This document shows, piece by piece, positions 63,239 to 64,000 of a stretch of 64,000 nt of DNA. The position numbers and the translations under genes were made by a program. The stretch spans positions 3,162,001 to 3,226,000 of the forward strand of contig NZ_CP084032.1 in the NCBI RefSeq assembly GCF_020181655.1. Direction: 5' to 3'. The notes under the pieces were generated by a model. The model was not told the origin of the DNA. It made no database searches and saw only the letters and a list, made by a program, of their open reading frames with translations. Source of the DNA: Pectobacterium colocasium. Lineage in GTDB: Bacteria > Pseudomonadota > Gammaproteobacteria > Enterobacterales > Enterobacteriaceae. The number at the start of each line of letters is the position of its first letter. Position 1 is the first letter of the stretch.

Positions 63239-63395
63239 CGTCGTCACCATCATGCTTAAGGAATACAACACTGCTGGTATCGATTAGAACATAGCCACAT
63301 AAGAGATAACAGATACAGTTTTCTACAGATTGACTATAACAGTTTGCCTGATGCCGGGAGAGATTATCCCGGCAACCTTAATGACAAGATGGCAA

Positions 63396-64000
63396 TTACG
63401 GAATGGCAGGCAGGGTGAGATCGGGATCGATCAGATTATAGATCTGATTGCCAAACACGGGCTGTTGCAGCAATTGATCAACCGCCAGCGCCACATCCCA
63501 GCGTGACACCAGCCCCAGCGTCGCAGTGCCTTGCGTCAGCTTCGCATTGTGCGTCGCGACCACATCCAGCAGGCCGCCGGGACGCACAATACAGTGATCC
63601 AACGAGCTGCTCTGCAACCAGCTTTCCGCCAGCGACTTCTCACGTACTGCAAAACCAAACGCGGCTCTAGCGCGGGGCGACAACAGCGGCCAGCTATCAC
63701 CGCAGCCCAGTGACGTCACCAGCAGCATACGCTTGATACCCGCCTGCTCGGCGCCATCGATCACCGTTCGGTGACCCTGATAATTTACCGAGCCACCGCC
63801 CATCGTCGATACCACAATGGCCGCGGGGCCCGCCACACGACAGGCTTCCGCTACCGTTTCCGGATCGCAGGCATCGCCTTCCACCACTCTCATTCCCTGC
63901 TCACGCCAGTGTTTAGCCTGCTCAGGATTACGCAGGACGAGTACGACCGCCTGTTCGCACTCAATAGCCCGCTGTAATAAGCAGGCGCCAACCCCATTGC
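63396..64000 (-). CDS. NAD(P)-binding (NmrA/SDR-like) protein, 5' end outside window
   Basis: The reading frame is open to the right edge, beyond an internal Met at 63893. The edge encodes NGVGACLLQRAIECEQ, part of a GxxGxxG-type Rossmann loop, followed by VVLVLRNPEQAKHW. Further on are VEGDACDPETVAEACRVAG, VVSTMGGGSVNYQG and IDGAEQAGIKRMLLVTSLG. This is the atypical short-chain dehydrogenase pattern of NAD(P)H-binding proteins. Roughly 200 residues are visible and only a short N-terminal stretch should be missing. Confidence 0.82.
   Translation of the reverse strand, partial: NGVGACLLQRAIECEQAVVLVLRNPEQAKHWREQGMRVVEGDACDPETVAEACRVAGPAAIVVSTMGGGSVNYQGHRTVIDGAEQAGIKRMLLVTSLGCGDSWPLLSPRARAAFGFAVREKSLAESWLQSSSLDHCIVRPGGLLDVVATHNAKLTQGTATLGLVSRWDVALAVDQLLQQPVFGNQIYNLIDPDLTLPAIP

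Overview
The window looks like a chromosome segment of a soft-rot enterobacterium, most likely Pectobacterium. The grounds are enterobacterial housekeeping genes close to E. coli yehS, cydABX, yidHG, fdhE and ylaC, an assimilatory nitrate (nas) locus of Klebsiella type, and dispersed repeats ending in a CATACTTCAAGTT motif that I associate with Pectobacterium, Serratia and Yersinia genomes. The genus is an inference from family knowledge, not a database result.

Layout. 1-4.1 kb: an RND efflux pump (permease start and adaptor) and a MipA/OmpV porin, divergent from an AdeRS-like two-component system. 4.4-10.2 kb: a polar amino acid ABC importer with a class IV aminotransferase; a MmgE/PrpD gene and a mobile repeat lie between its binding protein and its permeases. 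10.5-21.6 kb: a mosaic of IS3-family elements around a 6.8 kb fragment of an SPI-7/HAI2-type integrative conjugative element (ICE). Two truncated ICE genes (TIGR03747-type membrane protein and RAQPRD protein) enclose a six-gene, A+T-rich operon that looks like a small-molecule biosynthetic cassette: NAT-like acyltransferase, RBBP9-like hydrolase, MFS exporter, AurF-type diiron N-oxygenase, its Fe-S flavin reductase, and an ATP-grasp ligase. This is the most novel system in the window.

21.8-26.3 kb: cystathionine beta-synthase and a cystathionine gamma-synthase/lyase, then an old-yellow-enzyme reductase with a divergent ArsR-type regulator. 26.5-35.4 kb: a sugar-type catabolic locus with FGGY kinase, 2-hydroxyacid dehydrogenase, PfkB kinase, a complete ribose-type ABC importer and an acireductone dioxygenase, which suggests a thio- or deoxy-pentose substrate. 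35.5-37.0 kb: yehS and an Rpn nuclease.

37.1-50.1 kb: the complete nitrate assimilation locus nasR / nasFED-nasB-nasA-cobA. NasFED imports nitrate, NasA reduces it to nitrite, a large NasC-NirB-NirD fusion reduces nitrite to ammonium, and CobA supplies siroheme precursor. The sequence upstream of nasF shows a canonical sigma-54 promoter, a two-hexaloop ANTAR target and an overlapping terminator, which together explain regulation by nitrogen limitation and by nitrate through NasR. 50.4-53.2 kb: an orphan phage tail fibre with its assembly protein. 53.7-57.5 kb: a second-type cytochrome bd operon cydABX, then yidHG. 57.5-64 kb: fdhE, a MocR regulator, a class I glutamine amidotransferase, a two-gene nuclease module, ylaC and a truncated NAD(P)-binding protein.

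Two families of non-coding, hairpin-rich repeats recur between genes. Their arms differ between copies but still pair, so the folded structure appears to be conserved.
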